Positions 62,733 to 64,000 of a stretch of 64,000 nt of DNA are shown piece after piece (positions within the stretch are counted from its first letter, which is position 1; each line of letters begins with the position of its first letter). The notes below the pieces were generated by a model that was not told the DNA's origin, made no database searches, and worked only from the letters and a program-made list of their open reading frames with translations. The position numbers were made by a program, and so were the translations under genes. The DNA is taken from positions 1,470,623 through 1,534,622 of the forward strand of contig NZ_OBMU01000001.1 in assembly GCF_900218065.1 (NCBI RefSeq), given 5' to 3'. Origin of the DNA: Novosphingobium sp. Chol11 (GTDB lineage: Bacteria; Pseudomonadota; Alphaproteobacteria; Sphingomonadales; Sphingomonadaceae).

Positions 62733-63125
62733 TCAGCCAGCCCCAGCGACCGCTTTCGGCTTCGCCCGACGCTTCGTGGCAATCTTGCCGGACCTAGTTG
62801 CTGCGCCGGGAACGACGTCACCCAAACGCTCGATCCGCAGCGGAGCCCTCGAAGGCAACCGCACGATCAGATCGAGCTGCCCGCCAACGGCCTCGACGTA
62901 GCTCCTGAGCGTCGATAGATACATGTCGGCTTGCTTCTCGATCTTGGACACTGAGGGCTGCTTGACGTTGAGGGCCGACGCGATCTCGACCTGGGCCTTG
63001 CCAGCGACGCGGCGCAATTCGCTCAGGCTCTCCACCTGCTCCTTCAGCTCCTGCGCGCGCGCCTCGACACGGGCGCGGCGCGCTTCGGGGAGCGCGGCAA
63101 CGACATCATCCAGATTCCGGCCCAT
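62733..63125 (-). CDS. XRE/HigA-like antitoxin
   Basis: 130 residues from the ATG at 63125. Helical N-terminus, then the HTH: SELRRVAGKAQVEIASALNVKQPSVSKIEKQADMYLSTLRSYVEAVGG. The C-terminus is a lysine/arginine-rich tail. Overlaps the toxin stop (TGATG), so the pair is translationally coupled with toxin first, as in HigBA. Probably represses its own promoter at the palindrome 63497-63516. Confidence 0.88.
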   Translation of the reverse strand: MGRNLDDVVAALPEARRARVEARAQELKEQVESLSELRRVAGKAQVEIASALNVKQPSVSKIEKQADMYLSTLRSYVEAVGGQLDLIVRLPSRAPLRIERLGDVVPGAATRSGKIATKRRAKPKAVAGAG

Positions 63126-63496
63126 CACTTCTTTCCCTTCTTCGCGGCCGCCAGTCGATCAAGGTGGCCCTGAAAACGCTTGTCCGCCTTTGCGATGAGC
63201 GTCCTATAGAAACGCTTTTCACTCCCGCCGGACTTGTCGCCCGCTACCAGCAGGATCGCTTTTCGTTCGGGATCGAACGCGAAGGCTACCCGCCACACAC
63301 CGTCATCGGCCTCGAACCGCAATTCCTTCATGTTCGCAAACGACGAAGCGTTCAGCGTGTCCGCGTGCGGTCTGCTCAGTTGCGGACCGAACGTGGCGAG
63401 GAGCTTGGCCGATGCGAGCAGCTCGTCCTGCACAGCTTCCGGCAATTCCTCAAACTCCGCATCGAACTCCTCGCCGAAGGCGACTTTCCATTCCAT
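63125..63496 (-). CDS. RelE/HigB-like toxin
   Basis: 123 residues, TTGGAGG 7 bases upstream. RelE-fold features: FDAEFEELPEAVQDELLASAKLL, NMKELRFEADDGVWRVAFAFDPERKAILLVAGDKSG and FYRTLIAKADKRF. The FxxxKxxxxxLI pattern of HigB/RelE families fits a ribosome-associated mRNA interferase. First gene of the minus-strand run toxin-antitoxin-SIR2-HerA. Confidence 0.9.
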   Translation of the reverse strand: MEWKVAFGEEFDAEFEELPEAVQDELLASAKLLATFGPQLSRPHADTLNASSFANMKELRFEADDGVWRVAFAFDPERKAILLVAGDKSGGSEKRFYRTLIAKADKRFQGHLDRLAAAKKGKK

Positions 63497-63516
63497 ATAT
63501 AGCCTCCAAGCTATAT
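63497..63516. promoter_or_regulatory. Operator-like palindrome before the HigBA-like pair
   Basis: ATATAGC (63497-63503) and GCTATAT (63510-63516) flank six bases that include the toxin ribosome-binding site. Binding of the antitoxin here would cover translation and transcription signals, as in HigBA autoregulation. Confidence 0.55.
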
Positions 63517-64000
63517 CGTCAAGATTGGCCTACCGGGCGCTGATCCATTCACCGCCGGCTGAGCAACCCTTCGGGAGAGGATGAGCAAAGATGGACGGGC
63601 GACAGCTCCGCCCTTGATCTTTTCGGCCCGATACGACCTATAGAGGGAGTATCCCCCGGTGGTCCCTGCTCTGCATACCGCCGGGGCACTTTATTTCTAG
63701 CCACAGCCCAGAGCCTTCGCAACGCGCTTCCAGCGTGCGGATCATGCTGTTTCCGTCTTCGTCCCATACGCTTTGAGGGGGAAAGCCTTCCCCTGCCGTC
63801 GAGCCCCTGACGGGTCTCGCCGGACCCCTTCGAGCGGGGACACCCCGCAACGTCCCAGATAGCACGCGGGATCTAGGGAGCGCACACTGGCGGCTGAAGC
63901 CGCGCAGGGGTCGCGCGTTTTTATCCGCCCGCGTTCGCACACTTGCTCTGGCCGGAGGGCGCGGCGGCGGCTGGCCCCCAGGCCCGCCGCCGCGCCGGCC
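63517..64000. other. Island region without a supported gene
   Basis: Open frames here are arginine/glycine/proline-rich and overlap GC-rich repeats, so I call no gene. The 3' part holds a strong inverted repeat (63958-63996). The island presumably continues beyond the window. Confidence 0.5.
63958..63996. repeat. GC-rich inverted repeat
   Basis: GGCGCGGCGGCGG (63958-63970) and CCGCCGCCGCGCC (63984-63996) are perfect 13-bp complements around a 13-base loop. No T-run follows; function unknown. Confidence 0.6.

Noticed and set aside
63581..63643. 20-codon plus-strand frame with a GGGAGAGG ribosome-binding-like sequence
   Set aside because: Too short and without any supporting feature; the purine run may be coincidental.
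63638..63940. Possible zinc-finger (Com-like) small protein on the minus strand
   Set aside because: Only one IKCPGG-like segment, no second cysteine pair in a proper CxxC form, and Arg/Gly/Pro-rich composition over GC repeats.

Overview
The window reads as a high-GC alphaproteobacterial chromosome, most likely a sphingomonad (Sphingobium/Sphingomonas type). Pointers are a CckA-CtrA pathway phosphotransferase (ChpT), a glnB-glnA pair, rpoH, clpP-clpX, a large exopolysaccharide operon with its own glycanases, and the style of the housekeeping proteins. Genus-level placement is inference from protein character, not from a marker-gene comparison.

Layout. (1) 1-6.1 kb: the 3' end of an inositol-3-phosphate synthase gene overlaps two dehydrogenase genes (+). 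A tight four-gene minus-strand operon converges on them: glycosyltransferase-9-like protein, DUF6165 protein, polysaccharide pyruvyltransferase-family protein and F420-hydrogenase-beta-like protein. This looks like envelope glycan decoration. (2) 6.4-8.1 kb: a stand-alone mreB-like gene with a strong terminator-like hairpin upstream of its start, then an AT-rich stretch. (3) 8.1-28.7 kb: an exopolysaccharide locus. A polyprenyl-phosphate sugar-1-phosphate transferase lies between two tiny related single-span membrane proteins. A mostly overlapping 15-kb operon follows: outer-membrane barrel, Wza-like export protein, AAA ATPase, Wzz/Wzc-like chain-length protein, a P-loop-less kinase-like protein, WecG-type transferase, flippase, polymerase/ligase, four GT2 enzymes, a GH10 glycanase and an acyltransferase. 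A GH16 glycanase and UDP-glucose dehydrogenase close the locus on the minus strand. (4) 28.9-48.4 kb: core genes: CinA/MoaB-like, map, glnB-glnA, chpT, a JAMM peptidase, rluD-type synthase, rpoH, a methyltransferase, mtgA, a GNAT enzyme, clpX/clpP, a GT2, tig, tRNA-Leu, an ECF sigma/FecR pair, a sirtuin, dapB, nth and a small exported protein.

(5) 48.5-63.5 kb: a genomic island beginning at a tRNA-Arg(CCG) gene whose 5' half is duplicated about 210 bp upstream, with AACTCACCA direct repeats on both sides of the intact copy. The island carries two convergent defence operons. The plus-strand operon is a Phd-like antitoxin gene, a cytosine-5 DNA methyltransferase, a Vsr-like nuclease, a MutL/MORC-type GHKL ATPase, a Z1 helicase-like ATPase, a DUF4420 PD-(D/E)XK protein, an AIPR protein and an HNH nuclease. 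These genes abut or overlap. The ATPase-Z1-DUF4420-AIPR core matches the reported Mza defence system and the MORC/Z1 restriction-associated neighbourhoods described earlier. The minus-strand set is a RelE/HigB-like toxin and XRE antitoxin followed by a SIR2-HerA pair, also a known defence type. The two arrays overlap tail to tail by 4 bp. No integrase is visible, so the far island end probably lies past the window.

The most interesting candidates are the expanded Mza operon (methylase plus Vsr at the front, HNH appended at the back, an orphan antitoxin leading), the toxin-antitoxin module stacked on SIR2-HerA, the tandem attachment-site remnant at tRNA-Arg, and several peculiarities of the exopolysaccharide operon.
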